From Helicostylum pulchrum (lineage: Eukaryota > Mucoromycota > Mucoromycetes > Mucorales > Mucoraceae): DNA of 64,000 bases. This document shows, in pieces, positions 11,443 through 23,645 of the stretch. How positions within the stretch are numbered: the stretch's first letter is position 1; the number at the start of each line of letters is the position of its first letter. The position numbers and the translations under genes were made by a program. The notes under the pieces were generated by a model. It made no database searches. It saw nothing but the letters and a program-made list of their open reading frames with translations, and had not been told where the DNA came from. The stretch is taken from the NCBI GenBank assembly GCA_025677825.1, contig JAIXMO010000007.1:744001-808000 (forward strand), written 5' to 3'.

Positions 11443-13675
11443 TTTTTTTTTTATATATATATATATTTTGTACAAGAAAAAGGTGAGGAAAAGCAAAAAA
11501 TTATTATGAGTCGATTTTTATATGAGGAAAAAAAAATAATAATAACAAAAAAGGAGAGGGGGGAGGGAGGGGTTTTCCGCGAGGGGATGAGTAAAGTGTA
11601 ATAAAATAGGTTGTAGAAGGAGATTTAAAAAACAAGACATTATACGGGTACACCAATGGTATCCATCTATTCAATAATAATTTGACAGCGCAGCACAAAG
11701 ATATAATGACACTATTGACCATTGCTAAGTATAGTAACATGTTATTTAGTCTAATTGTCTCATTTGAACTCAAGATACACTTTCCTGTCTTAACTAGATA
11801 TATGATATTTCTAATGCCTTGAAGGATTAGTTAAAAGCTGAAATGTCACCTATTTACTACTAATTGCAGGCATTTAATTTTTAAGGGCTTTTTTTTTAAG
11901 GGTATTTCTTTCAAGAGACGAACGACCGTTTCCGCTAGTCATATACTAACGCACTTAAAAACGTATGCTCCCTCTTTCTTTTGATTTTGATAACAAAAAG
12001 TAATCAAATCAAGACAAGTAGTAGTAACTGAAAACAAGGATGCTGTAATTAGTTCTTTCTTAATCGAAAATATAATGGAAAAAACCACAATCAAAAATTT
12101 ACTCGTTAGTTAGGTCCATATTTCTACCTGGTGTTTACGATTAAGGGAAAATTCTTGTTGCACGTTCTATTTACACATTCAGGCATGAAACAGGCTGTAG
12201 ACATGTATGTAAAAATGATTAAATAGGTCACATGAGCAAATAGGCCCCCCTATTTTATAATGAGCAAAAGTGGCCAACCTATTTACGTATTCTATCTTTG
12301 TTTTTAGAGTAGCTTACTTTTTTCTTTTTACAAGCCATGTAATTATACCAACAAGTATTTTTTTTCCTATATGTGCATCTTTTTAAAGGAGCTTATATCT
12401 TATATCCATTTATTATTCTACTTTTTTTTTCTAGTGTTTTTGTTTTCTTTATACCCGTACAGACGGATAAAGCCACCGCCGTACATAATAAATGCTCAAA
12501 TGTGCTCCACCCGACTGTAATATTGTATACATATCGGCTTACTTTTTCGTTTTTGTTTTAATGTTGTATACAAGTACTATATCGACCTTTTTTTTTCGGA
12601 GCGTGTAAATGTATATATATCATTAGAAGACTCTAGAAGTCTTAATGAACTACGGAAGAACATGCTTCTTAAAGCGCTCTTAAAAAATTCTATTAATCAA
12701 ATAAAAAGAACCAAAGTAAGAAGAAAAGGTGATCTACAAGAAGCAAATTTTGTAGACAAGCATATCAATGACAGTAAACTAGTCGATACATTTAAGCTGG
12801 TGGGGGGGGGGAGCTCGAAGAAATTGAAAATGAAAGCGGAAAAGTTAGTTGAATGAACGCTTTACTCAAACCACTGGCCACTATTATGCTAAGGAATTTA
12901 GATGGAAAGGCAAAAATCAAATAGTATTTTTTATGTATAACTGCTTTGGAATATCACTGTTTGTTTAGAATGGCTTTGACTCAATAGACAAAGCTTTTCA
13001 AGATAGTAACCTTCAAAGCCGACAAAAAGAATACTAGTGTTGCGAAAGTGTCTTCAGTTATGTATTTGGATCTCTTTATTGATAACGACAGTATTTTCAG
13101 CTTTCTAAATGACTGCTGGTAGAAAAAAAAAGAAGGAGAATTAAAAAGGTAACGTGCGTTAAAATAACCAAAGCAAAGTTTGCCAAGTAGATTATTCCTT
13201 GCACTTTTATTTATAGGAGAACCATGTAGTAAGTAAAAAAAAAGGTTTTGGGAAACTGTCTTTTGAGAAAAAAAAGCGTTGAAACAACTTGAATACTTGT
13301 GTATATTATTATTGAAAAATGCAGGATACTATCGGCTTTATATATATTCTCTCCCTCTTTTTTTTATATCTTTGAAATCCTCTTGAATAACGAATTAAAT
13401 TTATATCTAATTGCACGTCAAACATACTTTTTTTTTTTTTACTAATAGAACGCTTTTGTTCTTTATATATGCAGAGGACACAGGTATGACACAGGTATGA
13501 CAAGGGTTACACGATTATAACCGACTTTGTATTACACAAGAAAAAGTCTCCTTTCTTTCCGCAAGTTCTGATAAATATATATTTAGCAAAATCAGAAGAC
13601 TTGAGTTCTTAATATTATAAATTCGAGGGTATTGGTTGTTATGGTATTTATGTTTATATATATTTTTATTATTAA

Positions 13676-13680
<5 letters not shown>
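11443..13680. other. Gene-poor intergenic region with a possible decayed coding remnant
   Basis: About 2.2 kb without a supportable gene. Within it, 12640-13120 (+) reads like former coding sequence. One open piece is 12662-12856 (64 codons, including a G10 run encoding GGG). After a stop and frame change come pieces such as TTGHYYAKEFRWKGKNQ and SSVMYLDLFIDND. I could not match these to a family. The rest is A/T-rich spacer. Confidence 0.4.

Positions 13681-13706
<26 letters not shown>
13680..13706. repeat. (TA)n microsatellite
   Basis: About 13 uninterrupted TA units downstream of the carRP-like gene. Confidence 0.95.
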
Positions 13707-13733
13707 TGGATGCAAAAGGTATAATGGGAGTGA

Positions 13734-13740
<7 letters not shown>

Positions 13741-13805
<65 letters not shown>
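13741..13805. repeat. (AG)n microsatellite
   Basis: About 32 AG units, 110 bp from the stop of the carRP-like gene. Reading frames through it are artefacts. Confidence 0.97.
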
Positions 13806-13806
<1 letters not shown>

Positions 13807-13916
13807 TTTAAAAATATAATAAGGATGAGTGAAAAGGAAAAAGAGAAAATGGGGTAGTGGATACAATAGATACAAGAGAGTTAATAGCAAGAGATAAAAT
13901 AAGGAATATATACTTA

Positions 13917-15947
13917 TTAGTAAGTTTTTGTGCCAGTTCTCGAGTTAGAAAGACGAGCAAATGCACCGATATAGATTGATACGATCTCATAGAAAGTACT
14001 CATGATGGCACGAGTGACAGGACCTCTAAAGCCATAAATGCAGCGAAGAGCAATCCACTGTTGTTGACGCTTGGGTACTTTAGCTCTAAGAGGGAAACCA
14101 GGATCATTACGTAAAGTAGGTCCGATGGCCATATAGATTTCAAAAGCGGCACGAATACTGTCTTGGACTTCACTAGGTAAGCCATCAATACCCTTTTGAG
14201 CTTTATCTGAGATTTGGTCAGCAAGACTAAGAATACGAAGAGAAAATGATTTTAATGTGTTTTCAGCTACTTGAGAGGGGTCTCTTGCAATTTTGAGAAT
14301 ATGATAAATTTGAGGGTAAGGCATGTACTGGATTGGGACATAACAGCGACCGACTAAACTATCAGCAATGACATCGCGAGCGATATTAATTAATTGAAGA
14401 CACTATAAAAAATATATATAATTAATATACATTATATTTTGATCAAGCTATAAATATTTTTTACCTGTCCAGTTGATCTTGCTCTTGATAATACATCATC
14501 ATTTCTAGCTTTATTGGTCTCACAAGTATTACCCCAGTTGCCATGACCCGTCTTGTACATGATAACACAAGTACAGAGTTCACCAAACGTACCAGAAATA
14601 AGAGCAGCATAGTTAAGTAAATCCTTTTGCTTCTTTACAGGTTCACCTCTAAGATCGAGTTCCCAAGCATCAGTGAGTTCAGACATGGCACGAGGACAAA
14701 GATAATGAGCAATACGACCAAAATTTCTAAAAACGGCCAGTACATCTTCATTAGGTAAAAAAGTGGCATACTGATCCCAATCAATATGGGACGGTAAACT
14801 ACTTGATTGATTTTGGCCTTTAGAGATAGTATCAGAAGGTAAAAATACATCGCGTAAGAATTTACGAATGGTCACCAAATTTTGTTCACATTGTTCAGGA
14901 GTAGGAGCGTCATCAACCAAATCATCAGCAGTACGGAAAAAAGCATACAATAAACAAAGGTCTTGACGTAAATTAACTGGAAATAAAGCAGCCATTGTCT
15001 TCCAAGATCTGGAAGCAGGTCCCAACACGCGAATAGCAGTTTCAATATCTTCAATGGTAAGTGCATCTAATTCAGATTCAGATGGCATACGGGAGACAAG
15101 GTGTAACATTGCCACCCAATAAGGTACTGACATAGCGTTTTGAAACATGGCTTGTTGTGATTTATTAGCATTGACCAAGTAAGGAAAAGTATTCAAAATG
15201 GCATCCAAGTAATCAAGAGAGCTACCAGCAAGCACCAGTACAATAGAAAATAAGCTCCAATGTGTATAACTTGTCATTGCAGCAGCTTGATAAGATGCTG
15301 TGTAACAGATAACGCAAGCAAATGTTGATACAATAGTGCATATAGCAAAGATCACTTTCCATCTGCGAACGAAATAAGGACCAGCGATGTACCATAATGC
15401 AGCAATAGCAGTTAATAAAAACGACAAAGTATAATTAAATGACGCTTGACTAATAAAATATAAAAGGGGTTTTTTTTTAATATATATGTTTACAAATTTA
15501 ATATATAATTATATTATACCTTAAAATAGCTAATAAACCAAATAAAATAGATAAACCGTGTCTTGTTAAACCTGTGATATAAACATTTGCTTTAGGTTTA
15601 ATAGACGTAATAGGGAATTGCCATCTTGTAAGTAAGCCGGCGACAGATACTGTGACTGAACTAATTAAAGAATAAACTGTGGCGTCCAACAACGCATTAT
15701 TGTTGTCATGATTTAAGGTTGTATTTGATGTAAAAACTGCATTTGTTGAATAAATAGAGGAAATATTGTAGGTGTAATCTGTTGTCTCTGTCGTCATGAT
15801 AGACTTGTTATAATTTATTATAAATGGCACCAAAAATGAAATGGCACCAAATAAAATATATTTAGCTGTATCAAGTTTGGTTATAAAAGGACGATAGACT
15901 GAAAAAAGCATCAGGGATGCTGCTGAAGCGTAATAAATATGTGACAT
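13917..15947 (-). CDS. carRP-like bifunctional-architecture protein: degenerate lycopene cyclase domain plus phytoene synthase domain
   Basis: In Mucoromycota, CarRP/CarRA proteins join a membrane lycopene cyclase (N) to phytoene synthase (C). Exons 15520-15947, 14465-15449 and 13917-14402 give 632 aa, close to the family's roughly 600. Residues 1-240 are hydrophobic with about seven possible TM helices and keep the layout and some positions (YRPFITKLDTAKY, LLTRWQFP). However, the PLEE and PVEE acidic motifs that define this cyclase type are not visible where expected. The phytoene synthase half looks active: SRSWKTMAALFP, first Asp-rich motif DDLVDD (318-323), and second motif NIARDVIADS (Asp 481 and 485) followed by GRCYVP. 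No carB desaturase gene lies beside it, unlike the usual divergent carB/carRP pair. It could be a diverged paralogue making only a C40 (or C30) prenyl product, or a decaying gene. The frame is intact throughout. Confidence 0.85.
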
Positions 15948-16238
15948 TTTTTTTTTTTAAATGTAATAGAAAAAGAGATGTAAAAAGCTACTTTTTTATT
16001 TATTAGAAAATTATATTTTGATATTGGGTATTTATATAAAAAAAAATCAACTTTCCCCCCATCCCCCCTTCTCTTTTTTAGTTTGTCCCCTTCAATTACA
16101 CAAAAAAAACTATTTGGTTTTTGGGTAAAAGCTGAGGCACAACTTTAATACATGGAGCATCCAACTGAGACCGTGCCAAAAAAAAAATCACTTATCCAGA
16201 TAAACTCATAGTACGTTTCTCTCCTATAATTCCTCGCG

Positions 16239-16282
<44 letters not shown>

Positions 16283-19200
16283 TTATCTCTCCTTTTTTTT
16301 TTTGAGTTAGCCACCGGTTCTTTTCGATAAAGAAAATCCATAAACTAAGTATACAGCAATCCGCTTGTTATTATTATGAAAAAAATTTAATAACAATGCT
16401 AGCTTTTTTTGTATGTATCGTCTTTTAGATGAAACAAATAACTTTTTTGGTTTTTATGCGTTGTATGTACGTACGCAGTTGCACAACAACTCTAATATTA
16501 AGCTTTTTTAAAACTGTGGTTTTCACGTTTACTTTACATCTTAGTACCTTGTTTACTCAGGTTTATGAAAAAAAAAAAAAAAAAAAAAAAAACTCCTATA
16601 GTTCAAAAAGAAAAAGGTCCCATCACCCCCTGACTTTACAAAAAAAACAAACTTGACTGTTTGCATTATTAAGACTACCCGCTCAACAGACACTTTTATT
16701 TTTTTATTTTTACAAGACTAAGATGTCTCAGAGACGTAAATAGATATATGTCGGTCATACAGGCTAATTCACCCTCAAAAACCTGTTTACAGTTTTTTTT
16801 TTCGTGCGCATTTGTTTAGTTAATCTATCAACTGAGTAAACTGTGCGCTGCCTCTTCTTTTACATTGTTATTCCCTTTCTCGAAAGAATACATCGCATTA
16901 CATGTACAAAGAAAAAGAAAAAAAAGAAAAAAAAAAGGTAAGGTTCTTGTTTTTTCTTACGTTATTGACACTGTCAATAAAACTCAATGAGTAGCCACTT
17001 TACTAAAGTCCTTTTTTTCGTTCTGCGTTGTTCTTAAAAGGAAATATGTACCCAGTACTTTTAGAAAATGTTGTTATCCCTACTGATAAACTACTCTCCT
17101 ATTCTCCTCCTCTATCTACGATTCTCTTGGTTTATCAAAAGTGAGCGAGCGAGAAAGATTACATGGATATGTCACATACCCGCATATATCTGTCTTTTAG
17201 TTGCTTTTTAAAACCGTCTCCCTAATGTTTAAAACATAGATCCCCTTCTTAAAATCTGTGCTCGTCTTTGCCACCAAGTGAAAACTTTTTTTTGCTATTT
17301 CTTAGTCGAGTACCAAACGTTTTTGCCACCTGATGACATTTAAATGTCAAATGATGCCATCACACAACATTCTAAGACAGTAGGAAAAAAAAAATCCAAT
17401 TCAAAAGTATACTTGTTTTCTTTTAAAAAAAAGAACTTGCATGTACATGGAACATACATTAAAAAAAGCAGTTATATCAGGGATATAGTTGCTTTCTTTT
17501 GACGTTATATCCCCTTCTTATTCTCCCCTTCAAAAAAAAAAAATTTCTTAAAAAAATAAGTATCTTGGAAACAAAATCTAGTTTTTCTTATTTAAACTGG
17601 TATATTATTTTATTGGCTCTCTCTCTCTCTCTCTCTCTCTGACTATCAAAAAAAAAAAAAAAAAAAAAAAGGTTTTATATTCTTTGTTCTGAACCAAGTA
17701 AAACAAAAAAAAAAAAGAGGGAGGCAAAAGAAAAAGTGACAGGGCATCATTGGGGAAATGCATTAAGCTGATCCATGAACGGTACTTTAACTCTATTATT
17801 CAAAAAGTCTATCATATAGCCAACCAAGAAAAAAAATTATTTTAATTCGTATTGATAGTGTCGATTGAGTACATAATGACGATTTCAAGTCTAGTAAAAA
17901 AAAAAATGTTCATACCGCATAGAAAATGATCAGAGGGGTGTCTGACTTTCTGTTATTTTACTCGTACTACATGATGAAACGGTATTACTACTCAAAAAAC
18001 AAATCCTAATGACCTTTGGTAGACGAATGACGTTTTCCCATTTAGAACGTTTATAGATAGATGAACTTTTTTTTTTAATAAAACGGTTTAGAAAATAAAC
18101 AGGTTTTTTTTTTTTGTAAACTGTACACAAATAGAAGGTGATCTATGGTCTAAAATTACTGTAACGATTGAATAGATATAGGCCTGTGACTCTAAAGATT
18201 TCTTTTTTGGTGTAATGATAGTGGCGGTTCCCCAGTTGTTTGTTTTTTATTATTGTTATTGTTATTGTGTAACTGCTAGAAATGGTTTATAAACCGACAG
18301 AATCCAATAACTTTTTTTATGATCTAGAGTGACGAGGACCGGAAATACTTAAACTGAAATAGTAAGATTATCGGCTATTCTCAGAAATACAGCAGTTATT
18401 GATATTTAGCGAGAGAATAAATTAAATTCTGGTACTAAAGTTCAATAAATGAAAAATATATACATATACATCTCTTGCCACTAAACGTACCAAATGAATT
18501 AGCCCTACATTTTGTAAGAAAAAGAAACTAATTATCCGGTTCTACAATAGGCTAGACTTTTTTTTTAAAAAGATCTGGAATTTTTTGGTTTTTTTGGTTT
18601 TTTCTATGCGACGCTCCTGTCAAACGTCTATTATACAATAAGATCAAAGATTATTATTTTTGCTTAAACTTAAGTTCGGGATGTAAGCGATATATTATAA
18701 AAACACGGAATAGGAATATCCGTATTGACATTAGAGTACAACGTTGCATAAAACATCAATAAAGAAGAAAAAAGCGCGTGTGAGAGATATGCTGCAGAGA
18801 ATAAAAAATGTCAGTGTACCTTTTTTTTTTTAGAAAACGTTATAAAACTAATAGAAATCGATTTACCCTACTTATTTCAGGAGGCTTACCGCGAAAAAAA
18901 AATATACATCTGTTAAACACGACTATCTGACAGTTTTTTTTTAACATTAAATTGTGTATCTATTTTATTCCCGCTTCTACAAAGATAAAAAAAAAACCTG
19001 TTTACTTTTTTCACACTAAATCTTTTATTTGTATTTTTTTTTTGCGCCCAAGATTTCTGTTTCGAAAAAAAAAAGGTATCGGCACTCAAAAAGATCATCA
19101 TTAAAGGCAATACCGATTATAACTTTATATAAGATTAAAAAGAATACATTTCATTAAAAAGAAAAAAAAAGCAGTAAGTCCTTAGACGTAGCATTTTATT

Positions 19201-19381
19201 TAATTAACTCATGTGCGTGTATGTACACATTATCTATCGTAACGTGCCGTGCATTTTTTTATTTATAAATACCGACATTCTTTTTTGTGGCACCTTTTTT
19301 TTTTTTTTAGTCGGCATAATATCTTTTTCTGGTCGCTTGGAAAAAAAACCCTTTGTTTTTTTCTTTGTAAAAAAAAGAAAA
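15948..19381. other. 3.4 kb gene desert with simple repeats
   Basis: A/T-rich sequence with many homopolymer runs and no supportable gene on either strand. It holds a (CT)n tract at 16243-16276 preceded by a CG-alternating patch, a long A run near 16567-16590, a second (CT)n at 17617-17640 and an A run at 17648-17668. The shorter open frames here (for example near 17930-18130) have stop-flanked, low-complexity translations. The 5' part (15948-16300) must include the carRP-like promoter, and the 3' part the eIF2B-delta promoter. Confidence 0.5.
16243..16276. repeat. (CT)n microsatellite
   Basis: Uninterrupted CT dinucleotides, immediately 3' of a short CG repeat, 300 bp upstream of the carRP-like start. 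Confidence 0.95.
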
Positions 19382-20861
19382 ATGGATTCAAACAAGGTAG
19401 TAAAACAAATATAACGCGCCCTATTTTATTTTTATCTTGATGATTGTAATAAAAATTAAAAATAAAAATAAAAAGTCTACACCTATTCTACATAATACAA
19501 GTTCACCCTCTATTGGTCAACCTATGAGTTCCTCATACGGAGACCAATGGTTAGGTACCGAAGACACTCATATACGCCGCCGAAGTAGTATAAACGACAC
19601 TCCTCGTTTAAACAATAAACGAACCGCAACAACCAAATCCGAACGTCGTGCAACGCAAGAAAGACAACGAGCAGAAAAGGCAAGAATCGATTCTTTAAGA
19701 CGCGTCCAACAACAAATGAATAGTAGTGACACTACTACTATTACTACTACTAAAAAGAAGGACGCGCTTAAAGTATCGCGTAAAAGTATTTTAAACCATT
19801 TACCAGTCTCTAAAAAACCCAACACAGACCTTCACAAACATTTACACCCCTCCGTATTAACCCTGAGTTTGTTATTTTGGGATTACAAGATTGTTGGATC
19901 AAATGCACGGTGTGTTGCCGTACTAGAAACCTTACGCAAAGTCATTGAAGATCATCGACCCCCTGCTAGTGCCACATTTACGCGTGATATTCAAAAGCAT
20001 TTGGAACCACATATTGATTTTTTATTAAATATTCGGTATTTTTCTCTCAGTGTTCGGGAGATGATCCGATATGTCAAAAAGGCCATGTCTGATCTGGTTG
20101 CAGTTCATCCTCCCTTATCAGATGGAGAAGCAAAAAAATTACTCACAAACTCCATTTCTCAATTTATTACAGCTCGTATTACTGTAGCCGATCAATTGAT
20201 TGTTCAGTACGGTCTGTCAAAGATAGAAGACGAAGGAGACGTAATTTTGACATTTGCTAAATCTTCTGTTGTCGAAAGTTTATTATTAAAAGCAAAGCAA
20301 ATAGGAAAAGATTTTTCTGTAGTCATAATTGACAGCCGACCCTTATTAGAAGGTTCGATTATTATATATACGCACAACTATTTTAAAAATTGTAATTAAA
20401 ACATAATATATATAGGAAAAAACCTACTTAAAAGATTAACTCAAGCTGGAATAACATGCCAATACACCTTAATCTCCAGCATTTATATTGCCTTGAAAGA
20501 CGTAACCAAAGTCATCCTGGGCTCGCACTGTATCTTAAACAACGGATCCAGTTACTCTCGTATCGGTTCAGCTATTGTAGCCATGGCTGCCACCGATAAT
20601 ATGATCCCAGTTATGATCTGTGCTGAAACCTACAAGTTCACCAACAGAACTCAAGTTGATTCATTAGTGATGAACGAAAAGGGAAACCCAGAAGATTTAG
20701 TTAACCAAGGCGTATTGGTAGATTGGAAACAAATATCCAACTTAAACGTCATTAATTTGTTGTACGATGTCACGCCAGCAAAGTATATTTCACTGGTGAT
20801 TACGGAGGTTGGCGTGATTCCTTGTACTTCGGCACCTGTCATTTGGCGAGAGTATAAGTAA
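19382..20861 (+). CDS. GCD2: eIF2B delta subunit (guanine nucleotide exchange factor regulatory subunit)
   Basis: Regulatory subunit of eIF2B, which recycles eIF2-GDP and senses eIF2-alpha phosphorylation. Exons 19382-19396, 19476-20352 and 20416-20861 give 445 aa, shorter than yeast Gcd2 because of a brief N-terminal extension. Exon 1 encodes only MDSNK and joins STPILHNTSSPS in frame. This is preferable to the Lys/Asn-rich read-through start at 19437, which is intron. The N-terminal third is basic and disordered (KSERRATQERQRAEKARIDS). The C-terminal two thirds is the eIF2B alpha/beta/delta domain: HPSVLTLSLLFWDYKIVGSN, FSVVIIDSRPLLEG, VTKVILGSHCILNNG, VMICAETYKF and NLLYDVTPAKYISLVITE are all diagnostic. 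Intron 2 uses a weak donor (GTTCGA). Confidence 0.95.
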
Positions 20862-21034
20862 GTGTGTTTTTTTATAGGTTGTTTGTGCGTATGCAATAAT
20901 TAATGAATATCATAGTGAAGAGTATGGAAAAATGACTGATTATGTGTAACTGAGTGTCTTTTTTTTTTATATATAATTCGTGTGCGTATATTTTATAAAA
21001 AAATAAAAAAAAGCTAGTACTATTTTCTTTTTCT
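20862..21034. other. Short convergent spacer
   Basis: 173 bp between the eIF2B-delta and YRA1-like stops. It must hold both 3' ends and shows T-runs only. Confidence 0.5.
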
Positions 21035-21804
21035 TTAATCCAACATCATATCAGTGTCTTCATTATTCTATAAAATAAAGAATATTAAATAAAGAAGCAT
21101 AAACAATGAAAAATAGACTTACGGTTGAATTCATATAATTATCCATCTCTTTATCCAAATCTTCAGCAGTCATGTTTTGCTTTGAACGATCGTTCTTTTT
21201 ATTGTTATCTCTGGAATTACCATTTCTATTGTCATCTCTGTTACGATCACCTCTGTTACGATCACCTTTTCTATCACCTCTATCGCCTCTATCGCCTCTA
21301 TCATTACGTCTACTATCCAATCGATTGTTATTGAATCGACTACAATAATAAAATTAATACACATGTTTACTTTTTTCATTCCAAATACAAAAAAAAAGAT
21401 TTACCCTCCAGTTGCTTTAGGTGTACGAGGAACATATTCCTTTAATTCAATACGCATAGCTTGACCATCAAGCTCGACGTTATTATACTTTTTAATAGCC
21501 TTTTCAGCATCTTCCATCGACGCATACTTGATTGTAGCTACACCAGTAGATCTACCTGAAATATCAAACACCAATTTGGCTTGAAGTACATCAGCAACTG
21601 TTGAAAATAATTCTGAAATATCCTTTTCAGTTACATCGTAATGAAGGTTTTCGACGCTAATATAAGATCCTTTATTACGAGCGGGTTCGTTTGAGCCACG
21701 TCCGCCAAGTCTTGATAAGATGGAAGATCCAGCACCACTACTTTCATCATCAAACATGTCATGAGCCCAAGCACTATTTACATTTCTACTTCCTCTCTAG
21801 AAAG

Positions 21805-21849
<45 letters not shown>

Positions 21850-22160
21850 AGATGGGATTTAAAAAAAAAGTTGCATCTTGCTTCAATGTATAATTTGCTT
21901 ACATTATCGTTTTTTTGTACGTTGACAGTACGAACAAAAGATTTAATAGTATCAGAAGGACCTAATCTCTTGCGAATAAAACCATCGTTATCCAATTGAC
22001 GTCTACGAGGAATATCATTTCTATCACGGTTATTATTTCTATTATTATTATTATTATTATTATTGTTTCTTCTTCTTCCTCCAGAATTATTATCGTTAGA
22101 TCTTTCACTTCTTCTATCCTTGATAACTTGGTCAAGTGCTTGATCGAGTCTTGAAGCCAT
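21035..22160 (-). CDS. YRA1: mRNA export adaptor, YRA1/ALYREF family
   Basis: RNA-binding adaptor that loads the Mex67/TAP exporter onto mRNA as part of TREX, in the nucleus. Exons 21903-22160, 21405-21796, 21123-21339 and 21035-21067 give 299 aa. The layout is typical: N-terminal UBM-like helix (RLDQALDQVIKDRR), Arg/Asn-rich linker, central RRM (SYISVENLHYDVTEKDISELF as RNP2 region; STGVATIKYASMEDA as RNP1 region), an RGD/RNRG-rich segment, and C-terminal helix TAEDLDKEMDNYMNS, matching the family C-box. The final exon is only 33 bp (encoding NNEDTDMMLD) and is easily missed. Intron 1 (21797-21902) carries a 42-base T run on the sense strand just before its 3' splice site. Yeast YRA1 is autoregulated through its intron; whether this intron does the same is open. 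Confidence 0.95.
21805..21846. repeat. Poly(A)/poly(T) tract of 42 bp inside YRA1 intron 1
   Basis: Uninterrupted A on the + strand, so T on the coding strand. It forms an extreme polypyrimidine tract ending a few bases before the intron 3' splice site. Confidence 0.95.
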
Positions 22161-22262
22161 TTTTTATTTTATGTTTTAAAAAAAGAAAAAGAGAGAAGGG
22201 GTAAGCTAAAAAAGTAAATAATAAAATGAAGTGTGTGTGCGTGTGTGTGACTTCGACAAAAT

Positions 22263-23366
22263 TTAGATAATATCTGCCAAACCATCACCAATCATTCTTA
22301 AAAACGATATTCCTTCAGCATCGCCAACCAGCGCCATTACAAAAGTGGGCCCACCACCAAGCTCTTTTAATTCCGTGTTCTTTACTGGTTGATAGCTATT
22401 ATTGGGTACCAGTTGAGAAAACAATTGATTTTGTTCATGTAAAGAAGGTATAGGATCATGTACACTTTTTTTTTTTATAGTAAAGTATCAATAAAAATAT
22501 AATATCTTTGTATTTTTTTAGCTTACTTGTTAACAATCACTCGAAAATCAGGTACGCCGGGTTCCTTTTTCTTAAATGAAGAAGTTGGTTTGTATACGTC
22601 CCAATCAAACGTTCTGCATAGACTTTTATAAAATGGTTTATACCAAGGTGAAGAAGGTATAATCTGCAACGTAGAGTATATTTCACCTATACATATCTAT
22701 ATTAGATGTTATATAAACCCGATATTGTATTATCTTACGGTAACTAGTATACTTGTAATCCCACACTAAAGGCAATCTATTGTTCTTATGTATCCAACGA
22801 GATAAATACCTACAAAACAAATCCCATAAACTCGTAGTATAATCGGGGCTGTCGATCTCTTTGTTTGCAGGCACTGAATATTTCGATCGTAACACAATGT
22901 ACCCTAATCGTTTTAAATAAGCATAGACTTGATACTTATCAAACGTAATCCAACCATCGGTATCCTGATCACACAACATCATACAAAAGTCCTGAAACTT
23001 TAGTACTTGATCATCTTGATTTGTTACCACCAACGCATCTCTTGATACTAAAAAAGCAGCTTCTTCCGGAAATAAAGTGACCATACCTTTATTAGCAAAT
23101 CCGACGGTACGTAAATGAGTACCTTTACTGACGGTGATAGTTGTCCAATAAGGAGCAGAGAGTTGGTTTAATTGTCCTCGACTACACTGCTTTGGTAAGT
23201 TAGGTTTTACTTGAATACATTCAAATAAAGCATTACGTGCGGTTTCAACAGATCTTTGATCAAGTTCAGTACTAGTATCAGTAGACTTTTTTCCACGTTT
23301 TGGTGCTCGGGATTTCTTTAACAGACGTGAATAGTCTAGTAATTCTTCTTCTTCTTCATCGCTCAT
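22263..23366 (-). CDS. SEN54: tRNA-splicing endonuclease subunit SEN54
   Basis: Non-catalytic subunit of the tRNA intron endonuclease, pairing with Sen2. Exons 22739-23366, 22527-22686 and 22263-22464 give 329 aa. The N-terminus is acidic (MSDEEEEELLDYSRL) followed by a basic patch. The central Sen54 N-terminal domain includes GMVTLFPEEAAFLVSRDAL, the most recognisable family block, then KYQVYAYLKRLGYIVLRSK. The C-terminus has GVPDFRVIVN and GGGPTFVMALVGDAEGISFL, matching the Sen54 C-terminal dimerisation region. I chose the ATG at 23366. An in-frame ATG at 23387 would add seven hydrophobic residues and seems less likely. The gene is divergent from the PP6-type phosphatase gene, about 280 bp apart. 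Confidence 0.92.
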
Positions 23367-23645
23367 TTCAAATAAAAATGAAACCAAAGCGGTAAATTAA
23401 AAAATAAAGGGATTTTTTTTTTTTGTGTTTATTGTTGCAATGAAAACTAGCTTAAAAAAATATGATTATTATTATTTTTCTTTCTTCTTTCTCTTTCCCT
23501 TTTTTATAATCATTGTCGATATAGATACATATACTCTCTAGTTAAAAAAAAGAAAAAAAAAAGAAAAAGAAAAGGAAATAAAGAACCAAAGCATCAACAA
23601 CAAAAAAGTAAATATATATAAAAACACAAAAAATATATTAGACAA

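Noticed and set aside
19437..20399. Long open frame read from its first in-frame start (MMIVIKIKNKNKK...)
   Set aside because: The first 13 codons are intron; splicing from the ATG at 19382 gives a better N-terminus and a proper acceptor.
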